From NCBI GenBank assembly GCA_032622095.1, contig CP136066.1:53660609-53724608 (forward strand): a stretch of DNA of 64,000 nucleotides. The letters run 5' to 3'. The translations under genes and the position numbers were made by a program. The stretch comes from Siphonodentalium dalli (lineage: Eukaryota > Mollusca > Scaphopoda > Gadilida > Siphonodentaliidae). Below, piece by piece: positions 33,450-45,999 of this stretch. The notes under the pieces were generated by a model. The model was not told the DNA's origin and ran no database searches. It saw only the letters and a list, made by a program, of their open reading frames with translations. How positions within the stretch are numbered: the stretch's first letter is position 1; each line of letters begins with the position of its first letter.

Positions 33450-35300
33450 CCATTGTGCATATAAACCACCATCAGAATGTAGAACTCTCTGACATTACCT
33501 CTATATCGATTAACATGTCCCTGAGTTATTGTGTAAAGCTATACCCACCCAAATTTACACATGTAAAACCCACCCATGACCGCACACTCGCTCCATATAT
33601 TCATAAACACCACATAAATTACCATGTAGCCACTCGTTTTTTACACACACACTTCATTCATGACCGTACATCCATATTTAGGTATAACCGTACACCACGC
33701 ACTTGAATATATATATATAGTCACAAGTCACCATGCAGGTATACTTCTACGCCTCACCCACGACCGTATAATCACTCGATATATAGCTCTACATCCCATT
33801 CATGATCATACATTCACTTCATGTATACATATTCGCCTCACCATTGGCCATACAATTACTCCATGTACATATATTTGCCACACCCATGGCCATGTAGTCA
33901 CCCAAGCTATACATATACACCACACCCATAACAATAAAGTCACTCCAAGTACACATATGCGCATCACCAATGGCCATACAGACGTTCTATATATACCAAT
34001 ACCCCCGCTCACACGACCATCCATACACCACACTCATGACAATTCAGCCACTCGCTGTATACTCATAACCACATTCGTGGTCATATAGTCAATCATTGTT
34101 TACCAATTCACATCACCATTGGTCATATGGTTATTCCATATACACATATTGGCCGCACCAGTGGTCATATAGCCACTAAAGATATACATATGCACCCCAC
34201 CCATGCCTATAAAGTCACTCCAGGTATACATATACACCTCACCAGTGGCCATGTAGCTTTCAAGGCATATCATACCCAGCACGTCACCTCACCATTGGCC
34301 ATACGGTCACTCCCTATACAAATGACCATATAGCCACACAAGATATACATGCACATCCCACTCATGCCCATAGAGTCACTCCAGTTGAGCGTATACACCT
34401 CACTAATTGCCATACAATCCTTCGACATACCCGTACCATTTACACCACATCACCATCGGCCATATGGTATCTCCCTCATACCTATTTGCCACATACATGG
34501 CATATAGCCACTCAAGATATACATAAATACCCTACACATGGCCATATAGTTATTCAATGTATACATATACACCTCAGCATTGAATGGATACACCAATAAC
34601 ACGTGGTCATTTGTATACTCCAGACTTGCATATACACCTCACACATGACAATTCAGCCATTCGCTGTATATATACTCATACATCCGATCCATGATCATAC
34701 AGCGACTCCCTATATACATATATATCCCTTAATGACAATACACCAACAGCACATACATACCATATACACCTAAGATCACAATGCCACTTCATATATACAA
34801 ACACGCTCTCCAATGAATATCCACCTATGCATGTATGGCTATACATTTCAACAACCATGACCATACAACAGTTCCATGTACAACTATAATTATTATACAC
34901 ATAAGCATACAACCACCCCGTATGTATCCATACAAGCCACCCATTTCCATACAACCAACACATGTATACACATACACCCATCCATGACAATAAAGCCACC
35001 AAATGTACACCTGTACATTCCACACAAGATCATAAAGTCACTTCATATATACATCAACAACACACGGGTGGAATGTAGCTACTCTCGTTATACCCATACA
35101 CCACTTCAGTGACTATACAGCCACTCCACGTATACATATTCACCTCATGCATTAGCACTCCTTGTTTACCTTCATCTCACCATAAATACCACACACATGA
35201 CCATATATGCACTCCTTGTATAAATAGTCACACCATTCGTGATTATATTTCATGTATACCTATTTGCATCATCTGTGACCACAAAGTCACTCCCTGACTA
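33450..35300 (+). repeat. ~50-bp tandem repeat array of element B
   Basis: The same degenerate repeat as at 700-2345, same orientation, about 35 units ('gccatatagccactc', 'tgtatacatatacacctca'). Unlike A there is only one array, so B is asymmetric. Recurrent HxH/TPCI frames are artefacts of the repeat. Confidence 0.8.
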
Positions 35301-35799
35301 CCATTTTTACAAACATCATGTATGAAGTTGATCAATGTTGATAACTTTTGACGCTAATTTGTCGACGGTAATTTGTGAGCGTAGCAACAACAATTGGTCC
35401 CGCTCAGCTCAGTTTCGAAGTTCTGCATAGCGTGGATGCCCATTTCCCTTCAGAATCTCAAAAGAAGTTGTTTAGGCAAAATTCCATACGGCATCCTTTA
35501 AAATGAATTTGTCATGCCCCATAAGGTACTGGGACAACCATAATAGAACCTATAGTTTTGACTTGATTCAGTAACATGTTTAATAACCCAGTAGGTCACA
35601 ATTTGCTCCCTTTTTCGGAACAGCAGAGAATAATGTTTGGGATATATATGAAAAATTAACTTGTTGGGTGCATAAGAAATGTTAGTATTCAATCTATATA
35701 ACACATAATAGTCAAACTTTGTCATCAACCACAACGTGCATGTGGTTGCATGGCACGCAGCATGGGCAATATTTACAATTTTTCACATTTTGGCCGCCA

Positions 35800-36835
35800 T
35801 TTTTGCAGCCATTTTGAGCCAAAGTGACAATTTTGGAACCAATGAGTTGGAATATGCATAAGAAATGGAATGTTTCACTAAAATTGCACAGTTCTGCCCA
35901 TTTCTTGATGAAATATGACTAGAAATCACAATGGTGATTTTGGGAAAATGTTATACCGCTTTCTGTAAAATCGAATTTTTGAGAGATAAGAAGGGTTTCT
36001 GACTTCATGAATGACATATTTCATTGTTCCAATGGTCAGTTAACATGAATAGTACAACATAAAGTGAGAATTCTCAACCAGTACCAAACAACATAAACTG
36101 ATCTTAAAGATATTAGAGAAAACAAATCAAATTTTCCACTTCCAGCTGCCATTTTGGCCGCCATTTTTTCAGCCATTTTGAGCCAAAGTGACAATTTTTG
36201 TACTAATGAGTTGGAATATGCCAAAACACAATGGAATGCTTCACTAAAATTGCACAGTTCTGCCCATTTCTTGATGAAATATGACAAGAAATCCCAATGG
36301 TGATTTTTTGTAACATTTTATACCAATTTCTGTAAAATCAAATTTTTGAGGTATCAGAAGCGTTTATGATCCAATGAATGGCATATTTCATTGCTCCAAT
36401 TGTCAGTTAACATGAAAAATACAACATAAAGTCACAATTCTTAACCAGTACCAAACAGCATAAACTGATATTAAAGACATTAGAGAAAACAAATCAAATT
36501 TTCCACTTCCGGCTGCCATTTTGGGCGCCATTTTGAGCCAAAGTGACAATTTTTGTACCAATGGGTTTGAATATGCATAAGAAATGGAATGTTTCACTAA
36601 GATTTCACAGTTCTGCCCATTTCTTGATGAAATATGACTAGAACTCCCAATGGTGATTTTTGGTAACATTTTATACCGCTTTCTGTAAAATTGAATTTTT
36701 GAGGGATCAGAAGCGTTTATGATCCTATGAATGTCATATTTCATTGCTCCAATTGTCAGTTAACATGAAAAATACAACATAAAGTCACAATACTCAACCA
36801 GTACCAAATAGCATTAACTTATCTTAAAGACATTA
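35800..36835 (+). repeat. ~350-bp module repeated in the right arm of B
   Basis: 'gccattttgagccaaagtgac' begins modules near 35810, 36173 and 36528, and a fourth at 41655 beyond the insertion. Each contains 'tttcttgatgaaatatgac', 'ttttataccgctttctgtaaaat' and 'accaaacagcataaact'. The module occurs once in element A. Confidence 0.85.
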
Positions 36836-37130
36836 TAGTGTGGTCGTGGGAGAGTTGAACCCGGAAGAAATAGGATACAATCTGATTTTGGTGCATGTCA
36901 TTCGACGCGGAAAAACGACAGGAACAACATATCCAATCCGCAAAAATCCGCTCATGGGAAAATTCAGGATCCATGATGGCGTCCAATATGGCCGACATAT
37001 ACGTAAATTTCCCATCGGTGCCCAATAACATACGAAACCTCGGCAAATATGGAACAGCTTGCACCAAAACATATTCCACATTGAAAATAACATATGTAAC
37101 GTTAGAACATATATAGTGATAAACTCGTTG
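36836..37130 (+). repeat. Left terminal inverted repeat of the 4.77-kb element
   Basis: Pairs with 41300-41608. A 'ccatgatggcgtccaatatggcc' stretch pairs with 'ggcggccatttttgacgccatc'. Overlapping frames on both strands here are not genes. Confidence 0.8.
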
Positions 37131-37624
37131 TCACTGGGGGCAGATGGCTATCACTATGGCCGCCGACTTCGGGGAAATTATATTTTTTAAGTGTATATAA
37201 ATATATTTCTAATACAAATGTATATTATATTGATATCTCCTATTTCAATACAAGTAGTTTTCATATTATTTGACGCAGAAAGGAACCAAGACCAACATAT
37301 ACAAAATTCACAAAAAATAGCATAAGCAGTCAGGATACAAGATGGCGTACAAGATTGCGGCCAAAATGGTGATATTTCGAGTCAGTGCCCATTAGCACGC
37401 GAACTCCGGGTTATATAGAAACTATCCAATCAAAACGGAAGCTACATTGACTGAAACATGGGGCACCTAGACGACACATACATATACTATCCTTACGAAA
37501 GGTGAGCGTGGATGACAATACGGCAGCCAAATTTCGGAAATGTCCAATAGCCATACTAAGTATGTGCCAAACAACTTGAACATACAAGAAACCGTCGTGT
37601 ACTCAGTTATCATCTTCAGAAATG

Positions 37625-39900
37625 TCAAGTCTGTTTTCCTTCTGAAAGGAAGTACACATCAGCCATACCTGATGTCCAAAGATACATCAATAGAACCAGT
37701 ATATCCGTGGCATCTGTCACACTTACTCGTTTGGGATGTGATGCGTATTCAATGATAGAGGCAACTAGCAATGTGTCCGCGTCTCCTTTACTCTTGTATA
37801 CTGTGTGACCATCTGCGTTGAGCAGTTGACTCAACACATCAATAAACTGACTCTTATTGTTCTCGTTTGAGAGAATGATATCTTGATTCACGGGCGCATC
37901 CATGCGGTCTTTGAGTTGAACATCTGCACATGTTTTCCACACTTCGCCGTCGGTGTTCGTGGTCTTTGATCGATGGATCTTATCCATAACCATCAAACAT
38001 GATACACCCAACACTATGTTTCGTTGGTTAGCTACTTCTCGCTATGTGCATTTATTGCCCACTTAACTATGTGGAGAAGATCCACACCGTCGATAACAGC
38101 GATGGCTTGCTCCGGCATATCACAACCCTGGACAGATTCAGTCACCGCTTGATCTAGTTGGGCTTTTGCGAGTTTCCTCATTACATGATCCTTGAATAGT
38201 GACGTTGGTATTGTTATCAGTTCTTTAACCATGTTCTCCTCGCGTTGTGCAATTGTTATCAATCGTGAGAATAGCACAGTTGGATTCTCGAAGGGGAAGG
38301 GGGCATGTCGCCAAAGAGCAGAAGACCTCATCTAAGCCCTTGGGCTTGTTGTCTGATCCTCGTTTCCATACATTGACTTTTCTATTTTGTATATATGTGT
38401 CATCTATATATTATGTTACTTTTTTGGATTTGGAAATAAAAATATGTTTACATTAATCGTGAGAATAGCATAGTTGGATTCCCGACTCTGATCCCAGGAT
38501 ATAAATGGTCAAGAGATTTTATTTGATCCTTCCTTTTGATATGCATCTGTGATACTAATGTTGTTGAGCTTTTTGTGGATCTCGAAACCGACATGTTCAG
38601 AATCAATACAGTTAACACCGTCCCCATCACTACATGTAGATGTTAACTCAGACGACAGGGAGCTTAGTTTACCTTCACTCCAATCAAAAGGCTCATGTTC
38701 GTCAAACCAACGTTGTATGCTTATCAAATCATCAGAGTCACGTTTGCTCCTACTTGCCCCGAACTCCTTGTGCTGTTCACTGCTGGTGTGTCTAAGTTTG
38801 GTTAATTCTGCCATGGCATCATGAATCTCGGCACACCTACTCATGATATATATCCACTGCATTCGGACAGATTCGGTCATTCCTGTACCCCCGGTAAGCC
38901 CTCCTATGTTTTTGATAGAACGCATAAGGACTTGTTCTATTGTGAGACATGTTGACAATCCTGCCCATAATATATTACTCATACGTACAACATGAAACCC
39001 ATTTCCAATTTTGCGTGACCGTTTGCGGCAAATAAATTGAGCATTTGTCCCACAGTAGCGAGATGTAGACTCCAATTTCATGTCCTCTCTGTTCTGGTGA
39101 AATTCTTCAACGTTTGCACATATTCCATATACTTTGTTGTCGGAGATTTCTCAATAAGCAACGATTTAAATTTCCTCAAACATTTCTCTAGTTTCAGACC
39201 CAGACACAACCGTTGTAGGAATTACTCTACTTTAAATGGCTTTGTATAAATCACTTATTGCGTTCATCTCAACCTTCTCGATTCTAGGAATTGTGTTTTC
39301 GTCAGACTTATTTATAGCTTCTGCGGCATCTGGCGAAGCATCGAGCACGTTCACTTTCTGCACTGTTCGGCCACCCCATGGGCTCGTCGGACTTATACCT
39401 GTTTCTGTACTTGGCACAATGTCTGAAAACAGCTTATTTGTAAGAGCATCAGTTAAGAAAAGTCCACATATTGCCCTTGATATTGCCTTCCCAAAATCAT
39501 ATGTGTAAATGTGTTGGGGCCATACATATCCCGCACCGGGAGGGTTGCTACTTCCATCACCCCTGATTTGTCTGGATGTCAAGGATCTATAGTGGCAGGC
39601 GTACCGCAGAAAATATAGTCTGTCTTGAAATCAAATGGCAACACACCATATCTAAGTTGTTTATTGGGAGTTATTTCGACCAAACGGTTGTCGCCTTTTT
39701 GGGTCTGTGAAATCTCTACGGAAATCCGAATGGACAAGAGCGTTACCGACTGGTGTCATCTGATAGCGCTCATTCAAATAATCTTTCAGGTCGTGCCGCC
39801 CATGTTTATCGCAGAAATTGGTCAATATCACAATGCCTTTCTTAGACACGATGACGGGAGGTTTGTCATAAAAACCGGGTGGGTATAAAACACACGTCAT
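37625..39900 (-). pseudogene. Decayed gene of a multi-copy invertebrate family with PIN-like nuclease C-terminus
   Basis: Minus-strand pieces in order: NALVHSDFRRDFTDPKRRQP (39760), TYDFGKAISRAICGLFLTDA (39480), ILWAGLSTCLTIEQVLMRSI then GGLTGGTGMTE (38970-38870), MAELTKLRHTSSEQHKEFGA (38800), DDLISIQRWFDEHEPFD (38720), then after a SINE, IAVIDGVDLLHIVKWAINAH (38100-38040), ILSNENNKSQFIDVLSQLL (37850), GDADTLLVASIIEYAS (37765) and VTDATDILVLLMYLW (37700). I recall this order from uncharacterised proteins present in many copies in corals and molluscs. The acidic pairs in GDADTL and DATDIL resemble PIN/FEN-like nucleases. Stops, frameshifts and an internal deletion make it inactive. Function unknown. 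It is the only gene-sized content of the 4.77-kb element. Confidence 0.6.
38291..38454 (+). mobile_element. SINE-like element, family S, copy 1, with ~30-bp target duplication
   Basis: Inserted in the PIN-like pseudogene. AATCGTGAGAATAGCACAGT (38261 onward) recurs with three differences over 30 bases at 38455-38484. The insert starts 'aggggaagggggcatgtcgcc' and ends 'ggatttggaaataaaaatatgtttacatt'. Matches 16200-16390. A long target duplication and A-rich end support LINE-driven retrotransposition. Confidence 0.75.
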
Positions 39901-40365
39901 CCCGAAATTGCGTAACTTCTTGCGGCTCGCAAATATTCAATATAAGACCAACTGATTTATGGATTCTCAATACATTGAATACATAGACATATAGAACATG
40001 TATAGTAACAGGTCTCCAGCGTACGTTAGCACCGTTAGGTTTCAACAGGAGAAAAGTTATAAGCCTTCAATCCAGTGCTGTTGCAAATCAAAGTATGACT
40101 ATAGTAACTGTCACTACTTGGACATACACAACCGAAATGAGACAATACAAGCACCGAAATGAGACAATAGAAGCGTTGGAACTATCTGCGAAAAAGCAGC
40201 CGACAGGCGAGACCTAAAATGCGCATCTGTGAGAACAAGCATATTTTACGTGCTCGGTAGCAAACGCTCTTTATTGTACCTCAGAGCGACATTGCCTGGA
40301 AGCTTATAACATGTATTCTGTAGCAAACGCTCTTTATTGTAGATATTGCATGCCAGCCAGCTTAT

Positions 40366-40922
40366 ATACCTTACTCGTATTTAAATTCGCGCAGTCTATT
40401 TTTCGCTGTTTTGAATACGCGCACTTTAAATTCGCGCATCTAGCTGCGCGAATTCAAAATTGACAAAACTATTTTCGTAATATTTCCGTGATATTTCGTA
40501 TATCTTGAAGCTGATGAAAGTTTCGGTCATTGTTGGAGATAATATGTGTATACACAATCGTTTTGACAACAAACTAGTAACTACATACATCATAATTTTG
40601 TGGCCACCTGTAATATTAGTATTTCTAATACAACCATTTCAACAATGTCTATGTTACCATGATTTATTTATCGCTTGGCATTGTGAGCAATGGTCTTGGT
40701 GGCGTTGGTCGAATGTAAATATTTGCATACATGTATAACGTAATCGTCTTTTCAACCGTTCATAAAATATGTAGATTCAGCAACATAGACCTATTGTATT
40801 TCATATGGACTGTGGTTTAGATTAAACTTGTTAGTCGCACTATTTTTCGCTCAGTTTTAAATTCGCGCACTGATGGGTGCGCAAAAAATAGTACATTGCG
40901 AATTTAAATACGAGTAAGGTAT
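40366..40922. mobile_element. TACTCG MITE, complete copy (557 bp)
   Basis: Ends ATACCTTACTCGTATTTAAA and TTTAAATACGAGTAAGGTAT are exact reverse complements for 20 bases. Subterminal hairpins (GAATTCGCGCA-type, 'gcgcgaattc') lie on both sides, with CGCG-rich words unusual for this AT-rich DNA. The core ('caacaatgtctatgttaccatgattta') matches the copy at 50696. Probable TA flank. Non-coding. Confidence 0.85.
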
Positions 40923-41299
40923 ATATCAATGATACACATAAACTTGGTTATCGTAGTATTCGCTATGTACTTACAAATCGCAGTTCTAGTAGATTATACA
41001 GACAAATCAAGCGCATAAATTCGCCCATGTTCATAACCGGTTACATAAATTGCTGAAAACGGACTTTGAGAGTCAAACATGTGTTGTAATTCAAAGTGCT
41101 CTGAAATGTTTGTCCGTGTGCGGATTTCGGCGAATTTTGGATACGTTGTTCCTTGGGGCTTTAACGGTTCGAATTATTCAAAATGAGCATGTATCCCAAA
41201 CAAATATGATTTGCCAGTATTAATGACTGTTGTCTTAGAAAAATATATACTTGAAAATATAATTTTCTCGAATTCGGCGGTTATATTGACAGAAGTCTG

Positions 41300-41608
41300 T
41301 CAAAATTGACAATCAAATTATTTCTATATTTGTTCTAACATATGTTGCTATCAATCTGCAATCCGTTTTGGTGAGATTTTTCCATATTCACGGAGGGTTT
41401 TGAATGTCAGTGAGCTTTTACTGGAAAACTATTCATTTGGCGGCCATTTTTGACGCCATCTTTGATCCTGAATTTTCCCATAAGCGGATTTTTGCGGATT
41501 TTGGATATGTTGTTTCTTAAGCTTTTTCCGCGTCGAATGACACCAAAATCAGCTTGTATCCAATTTCTTCCGGGTTGATCCCCAAATTCAGCTTCAACGA
41601 CCATACTA
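41300..41608 (-). repeat. Right terminal inverted repeat of the 4.77-kb element
   Basis: Reverse complement of 36836-37130. A 65-codon frame on the minus strand (41407-41604) lies wholly in this repeat and is not treated as a gene. Confidence 0.8.
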
Positions 41609-42832
41609 TTAGAGAAAACAAATCAAATTTTGCACTTTCGGCTGCCATTTGGGCGCCATTTTGAGCCAAAGTGACATTTTGGTACTAATGGGTTGGAATA
41701 TGCATACGAAATGGAATATTTCACTAAAATTTCACAGTTCTGCCCATTTCTTGATGAACTATGACTAGAAATCCCAATGGTGATTTTTGGTAACATTTTA
41801 TACCGCTTTCTGTAAAATCGAATTTTTGAGGGATCAGATGGTTTTCTGACACCATGAATGTCATATTTCATTGCTCCAATGGTCAGTTAACATGAACAAT
41901 CCAACATAAAGTCACAATTATTAACCAGCACCAAACAGCATAAACTTATCTTGAAGGTATTAGAGAAAAGAAATCAAATTTTCCACTTCCAGCTGCCATT
42001 TTGACGGCCATCTTGGACGGTGAGTTCCATTTTAACCTATAATGGTGGAATTTTATCTTATCTTCACAAAAATGTATACATTTGTATACATGTGACAAGA
42101 CTGTCTCACTATAATTTGCATCAAACTGATTTAGTGACCCGTCTGAAAAACGGCGGCCATGTTGGGCGCCATCTTGAATTTAACGGGTTCCACTTAACCG
42201 AAAGCTGGAACCAGCTGGATTATAATCAGGGATATAGTGGACAATATATGTGCGAAGTTTGATGCTTCTACCCGGAAGTGAACGATTCTTCCATTATTGT
42301 GGGTTAAGCGACTCCACTAAATCGGCCAATGATGACTGGGCTGAAAAACTGGGCTGAAATCAGAATATTATGAAGTCACGGTGTGTAAGATTGGTAGGAT
42401 TAGGGTCGCAATAACTTGTAACTTACCTACTAATTATGTCCACCGTGTTTCACGCGATAAGTTTGGCAGTGTGATGTAAACGGACATTGTTTGTCCATCA
42501 GGCGGTGTTGGGTGTGGCCCAAGGTGTCCATCAGGCGGTGTTGGTGTGGCCCAAGGCCAGATATTCCTCTCAGACATTAGTGTGTATTGATAGTGATACA
42601 AGCGTGTTAAATAGCTCTAGTTTTCACCAAATTCATACACGTTCTTCTCCAATTATATGATGAAGCAAATCATGTGAGTTAAAGGCGCCACGTGACTGAT
42701 GACCCAACATGATACGGACCGTCATGGACCCATGTGGATACCCATATACCTACATGTAGTAAGTAGGAAATTGGCCCAGACTCCTAAAGGTAGATCATGG
42801 GTTCTCAGTCTTTAATATATAGGCTACGCCCA

Positions 42833-42940
42833 CAGGCCCCTGGAGAAAATTACTAAAATACCAATATAGACTACACCAGTATATACATGTACACTGGTAT
42901 AGTCTATATTGGTATTTTAGTAACTTTCCCCAGGGGCCTG
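42833..42940. repeat. 108-bp perfect-type hairpin with CAGGCCCCTGG ends
   Basis: CAGGCCCCTGGAGAAAATTA at 42833 is reverse-complemented at the other end (…TTTCCCCAGGGGCCTG). The arms meet at a 'tatacatgta' centre. The terminal words and 'aataccaatatagac' resemble the ends of the 1-kb fold-back at 52603-53625. This is likely an ends-only derivative of that family. Confidence 0.85.
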
Positions 42941-43019
42941 TAAATAGGGAAATGCCCATGTATCGGCATAACTAAAGCTATGGCATGGATAGGTAGGACA
43001 AACAGTCATCTAGTTCCTG

Positions 43020-44110
43020 CTTAGCATTTGCACTTAAGTACAAATATTTGCAATTAAGTGCAAATAATTACACTTAAGTGCAAATATGGCCAACCATTTT
43101 TCAAAAAGTCCACCCTATATATGAGCAACACCAGACCAGCTTAATCTCTGGTTGGGGGTGTTTCTTATACAGTTGAATTGCACTTAAGTGCAAATGAATT
43201 GTACTTAAGTGAAAATACCACATACTTGTGAATTCGGCGAGGAATTGGACTTAAGTGCAAATAGACGAAAATATCAGTATTTATACTTAAAGGGGTACTG
43301 TACACAAACATAGGCGATTTTTTTTATTTACTCCCATTGAAATAACTTTCAAGTTATATTGTGTTCGTGTTATATGAGTTTCGTATAAACCTAATTTAGC
43401 GAAGAAAATGTTGATCTTGGAAACAAAAATATTACGATTTCAAACTACGCGCCATGTTTTTGACCTTCACCGGAGAATACGCAGGTCGCAGGAAGAACCG
43501 GAAGTTCATTGCTCACAGCTTCGATTGATGCATTCAATCTCTTCCATCGAACAATGTCACTCCCTATGAAATACTTGACGCTTTATGACACTTGTTTCTT
43601 TCTCCCTTTTTCCGAATCGCTTATAACGGGCCTTCTTTTGCGGGTAACATGTTTTGTTTGCAACCCAATACTGTTCGCGAACGGCCGTCGACAAAAGACA
43701 CGCAACAGATCATGTCAGATGCGATTTCAAGAACGGTAACTCGTAATGGCATAATACTCCATTTTATGACTCCAGCCATAAATGAATTTATATTAAATAA
43801 TTAAATTTTACTTTTACGATAGCCTGTTAACCGGAACGTTTTCAGTAGACATCGTCGACTCAAATTAGTTATTTTATAATATAATATTCATATTATATCG
43901 CTATTGTCACCTGGAATTTATTGAAATTGGGGTACAGTACCCCTTTAAGTGTAATTCATTTGCACTTAAGGACTTTGCTAACCCAATTTTCCCCAAATTT
44001 GATGGAGTCAAAATAAAGGTTTATGTTCACTTTTATTAGTAATCACAGTAACCAGGCCCATGAATGAAACATTTTAAGAGTATAATTCATGGTGGAATAT
44101 GTTAGAAATA
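43020..44110 (+). repeat. CACTTAAGTG palindrome array, left block
   Basis: At least seven copies of TTTGCACTTAAGTGCAAA or one-base variants lie at 43020-43270 and 43945-43975. They are followed by 'ccccaaatttgatggagtcaaaataaaggtttatg' and '…tcatggtggaatatgttagaaatact'. The block recurs in reverse complement at 47085-47420. It is split by an insertion (43291-43944). Confidence 0.85.
43291..43944. mobile_element. 654-bp TTAA element, AGGGGTACTGTAC ends
   Basis: AGGGGTACTGTAC at the left and GTACAGTACCCCT at the right are exact inverted repeats, flanked by TTAA (43287-43290, 43945-43948). The inverted sister block near 47235 shows the uninterrupted sequence 'atttatacTTAAgtgtaattc' (in complement), an empty site that confirms the insertion and the 4-bp duplication. 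The 76-codon frame at 43509 has no recognised match. piggyBac- or Kolobok-like by target site. Confidence 0.9.
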
Positions 44111-44794
44111 CTCAAGTCTGTTGGGATTCATGGGATTATGACCAGCCAGTGTTGTACTTTATCCTGACTCAGGATGATTGGTGACCTAGTTTCTGGACTA
44201 TGAGGGTACACCAGATTGGGGATTAGACAATTCTTTTGTCAAGAGATTCACAACACACCGCTGTCCACAGATATTAACATTTAACTTCCACCTCACTATA
44301 AGGCCTGTTCCAAACGACGGATTTTTGTCGACTCGAATCTAATACCAGACCCACAATTGTATTAAATGCGTCTAAAATGCGACGTTTGAAACAATGAGAT
44401 CCGTGTCAGACGCACCACAGACGAATCTCCGTCCAATTCAGACGAATCTTCGTGGTGATGCGTCTGAAATCCGTCTTGGTTTCAAACGACGGATTTTTGT
44501 CGACTCGAATCTAATACATGTGACGAGACGAGCCGAAAGTTGCCGAATAACGAATGCAAATGATATGATAATGATATGATAATGGTATAATAATGAGGGA
44601 GTTCCCCTTATGTGCGGAAATACCCACATCATGTCATTTGTCGCACGCTCTCTTTGTTATAAAGAAAGATATATCTATAAGAATTGCTAAGGTAACATTG
44701 TGAAAATTGTAATTATTATGGTAGTTTGATTTCTCAACGAACATGGCATGTCACTGACGCACATCTTATAATGGATATAGTATCAATGTTTTAG

Positions 44795-45505
44795 AATAAT
44801 CCATATATACCGGTATAAGGGGTAGGGGTTGTAGCAACTGATTTATAATAATTCATATAAACCGATATTCCTTATTGTAAGGAATAGGGGTGGTAGTCTC
44901 TGATGTATAATAATTAATATATTTACCGGTATTACTTATTATAAGGGGCAGAGGTGGTACTTCTGATTTATAATAATTCATATATACCGATATTACTTAT
45001 TATGAGGGGTAAAGGGGTGGTAACCTCTTATTTATAATAATTCATATATTCAGGTATTACTTGTTATAAGGGGCAGAGTGGTAGCCTATGATTTATAATA
45101 ATTTATGTATACCGGTATTCCTTATTATAAGGGGTAGGGGTGGTAGCCTCAGATTAATAATAATTAATAAAAACCGGTATTACTTAGTATGAGGGGTAGG
45201 GATGGTAGCCTATGATTTATAATAATTCATAGATACCGGTATTCCTTATTATAAAGGATATATAGGTGGTAGCCTATGATTTATAATTTATAATTAATAT
45301 ATTCCGGTATTCCTCATTATAAGGGGTAGAGGTGGTACCACTGATCTTATTTATAATAATTCATATATACCGGTATATAATTACTTATTATGAGGGGTAT
45401 AGGGGTGGTAACTTCTTATTTATAATAATTCATATATTCCGGTATTCCTTATTATAAGGGTAGGGGTGGTAGTCTCTGATTTATAATAATTCTTGTATAC
45501 CTGTA
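44795..45505 (+). repeat. ~65-bp tandem array, left arm
   Basis: About eleven units of 'ttataataattcatatataccggtattacttattataaggggtaggggtggtagcc' type (period 60-70). Contains the ACCGGT word in most units. Confidence 0.85.
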
Positions 45506-45999
45506 TTTACATGCATGGTATACACATATATGGCAATTGGATGTACGATCTAACATTTATTTGTAGCGCCTTTTATATTATATTATATTATATGATATAA
45601 CTATATGTACTATAAACATCCTCATATACATATGCACATATATTCGCGCTGCAAGCACGCATATATTTATACATAATTTATATACTGTATTTTAGTATAT
45701 ATATGTATAACATACCGGTATATATAGGTCTCTATATCTACGCGTGACCATTTTGTGAAGGTAACATGGAGTGCACCTTTAAATAAAATACAGTATAAAT
45801 TATGTATAAATATATGCGCGATTGCAGCGCGAATATATGTGCATATGTATATGAGGATGTATATAGTACATATAGTTATATAATATAATATACTATAATA
45901 GGCGGTATACAAATAAATGTTAGATCGTGCAACCAATTGCCATATATGTGTATACCATGCATGTAAATACAGGTATACAAGAATTAGTATAAATCAGAG

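Larger units (their letters stand above)
36836..41608. mobile_element. 4.77-kb element with ~300-bp inverted ends and TTA duplication, carrying a PIN-like gene
   Basis: The left end TAGTGTGGTCG and the reverse complement of the right end TAGTATGGTCG match. Inverted similarity runs for ~300 bases (shared 'caacccggaagaaat.ggatacaa', 'cattcgacgcggaaaa', 'aacaacatatccaa', 'gggaaaattcaggatc'). TTA flanks both sides (36833-36835, 41609-41611), and removal restores the ~350-base module of fold-back B ('gacattagagaaaac'). Each terminus is followed by a second, weaker copy of the terminal unit (37250-37480 and about 41030-41290). A 3-bp TTA duplication would suit a PIF/Harbinger-type element, but no DDE transposase is seen. 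Interior: decayed gene, SINE, MITE. Confidence 0.75.
32560..42316. mobile_element. Fold-back element B, termini GTGGAGTCGCTTAAC
   Basis: GTGGAGTCGCTTAAC at 32560-32574 is reverse-complemented at 42302-42316. Similarity continues inward: 'aatcgttcactt...tagaagcat.aaactt' pairs with 'aagttt.atgcttcta...aagtgaacgatt', and 'aaccag.tagctggttcc' with 'ggaaccagctgg'. Left arm 32560-33440, a ~50-bp tandem array, then a right arm of four ~350-base modules. It is a sister of element A. A 4.77-kb element (36836-41608) is inserted in the right arm; without it B is about 5.0 kb. No target duplication is unambiguous. Confidence 0.75.

Noticed and set aside
36819-37116. Overlapping frames of 62-86 codons on both strands at 36819-37116
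   Set aside because: They lie in the terminal inverted repeat of the 4.77-kb element and have a mirror at 41407-41604. Not coding.
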